Part shown: in pieces, positions 5,518 to 6,055 of the stretch
Layout: every line of letters begins with the position of its first letter
Numbering within the stretch: position 1 is the first letter of the stretch
Assembly: GCA_027886945.1 (NCBI GenBank)
Contig: JAPCJM010000012.1
Location: 1-6,055 of the forward strand
Origin: Nitrososphaerota archaeon
GTDB taxonomy: Archaea; Thermoproteota; Nitrososphaeria; Nitrososphaerales; UBA183
DNA: 6,055 bases
Direction: 5' to 3'
Program-made: the position numbers and the translations under genes
Notes under the pieces: generated by a model
Seen by the model: the letters and a program-made list of their open reading frames with translations, nothing else
Told to the model about the DNA's origin: nothing
Databases searched by the model: none

Positions 5518-6055
5518 CTATCTCCTCCTCGCCATCGTGCTCACTTCGAGCACTTGAGGCGGAGCCTGGGACTTCGAAAACCCTCTGACCTTAAGCCTCA
5601 CCATCACAAACCTGCTCGCCGGGCCAGGGACTGAGCCACCGACCACTGCGTAGTCTCCTGCCACGTTCCCAAAGTGTTCGAAGCCCCCTGCTGGGGTGAT
5701 TGGGTTCGAAGTGGCGTTCCCCACCAACAGAATCCTCTTCCCCGTTTCGGTCCTCTGGTGGAAGCCCATCTGCCCGGCCCTCGGGATAGTGTACATCACC
5801 GCAGCCGGGTGCCAAGGACCTATGACACCGACCTCCCTAACAGTCTTCCTTGATTTGTGCTGCTTGCGTTTAACCCCGAACCTCGTGATTACGCCCTCGA
5901 ACCCCTTTCCTTTCGTTATGCCAAGGACATCCACGTACATGCCAGACTTGAAGACCTCCGTGAACTTGACCTTCTTTCCAATAAGACCGAGGACAAACTC
6001 CACCTGCGATTTCAGGTCGCCGCCTGAAACCCCCACCTCGAGGACCACCGGCTTC
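5518..6055 (-). CDS. rpl3: Large-subunit ribosomal protein uL3 (archaeal L3), C-terminal part, cut by right window edge
   Basis: uL3 is an early assembly protein of the 50S subunit whose finger reaches towards the peptidyl-transferase centre. The visible 178 residues are roughly the C-terminal half of an archaeal uL3 of usual length 330-345; the start lies beyond base 6055. Recognisable parts are DVLGITKGKGFEGVITRFGV, KRKQHKSRKTVREVGVIGPW, the W-finger sequence PRAGQMGFHQRTE, and GNVAGDYAVVGGSVPGPASR. A GTG in frame at 6048 is not the real start, because homology continues upstream in KPVVLEVGV. The protein ends in MARRR, and the codons of that tail supply the Shine-Dalgarno of uL4. It is the most upstream visible gene of the operon, so the promoter is outside the window. 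Confidence 0.96.
   Translation of the reverse strand, partial: KPVVLEVGVSGGDLKSQVEFVLGLIGKKVKFTEVFKSGMYVDVLGITKGKGFEGVITRFGVKRKQHKSRKTVREVGVIGPWHPAAVMYTIPRAGQMGFHQRTETGKRILLVGNATSNPITPAGGFEHFGNVAGDYAVVGGSVPGPASRFVMVRLKVRGFSKSQAPPQVLEVSTMARRR
5524..5528 (-). promoter_or_regulatory. Shine-Dalgarno of uL4, inside the uL3 3' end
   Basis: The minus strand reads GGAGG eight bases before the TTG at 5515, inside the AGG AGG AGA codons for the Arg-Arg-Arg tail of uL3. It is the strongest ribosome-binding site in the window and decides the TTG start of uL4. Confidence 0.8.

Noticed and set aside
5102..5557. Plus-strand open frames of 151 and 117 codons opposite uL4
   Set aside because: uL4 is unambiguous on the minus strand; the plus-strand translations are low in recognisable structure and end by chance.

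Overview
The window is a densely coded archaeal segment. No intergenic gap exceeds about 40 bases, and I see no tRNA, rRNA, CRISPR array, insertion sequence or extended repeat. The archaeal assignment rests on five ribosomal proteins (uL3, uL4, uL23, uL2, uS19) in the classic archaeal order and with archaeal-type sequences: the uL2 start MGKRIL, the uL3 segment PRAGQMGFHQRTE, and a uS19 C-terminus ending GIGASRSSLYVPLK. The uS19 tail and the combination with lipoate and proline-degradation genes fit the TACK side of the archaea, perhaps Nitrososphaerota or a relative. That placement is inference and only moderately certain.

Left half (1-2900, plus strand): the C-terminal part of a dihydrolipoamide dehydrogenase runs in from the left edge. 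It overlaps lipB (lipoyl/octanoyl transferase) by an ATGA. After 38 bases comes a complete aldehyde dehydrogenase of the delta-1-pyrroline-5-carboxylate dehydrogenase (RocA/PutA-C) type, which appears to have its own leaderless promoter. The first two genes belong together: LipB starts lipoylation of the E2 or H protein, and Lpd reoxidises the dihydrolipoyl group. The third oxidises glutamate semialdehyde to glutamate, the last step of proline breakdown.

Right half (2901-6055, minus strand): reading leftwards, this is uL3 (cut by the right edge), uL4, uL23, uL2, uS19 and a 134-residue predicted multi-pass membrane protein of unknown function. The six genes are separated by 0 to 3 bases and are almost certainly one translationally coupled operon. 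Four of the five visible starts (uL4, uL23, uS19 and the membrane protein) are TTG; only uL2 uses ATG.

The two halves converge with no gap: the stop codon of the dehydrogenase (2898-2900) abuts the stop codon of the membrane-protein gene (2901-2903). The points I find most unusual are the end of the ribosomal run after uS19, where uL22-uS3-uL29 would normally follow; the unassigned membrane protein in that place; the repeated TTG starts; and a Tyr in uL2 in place of the acidic residue just before its functionally important His.
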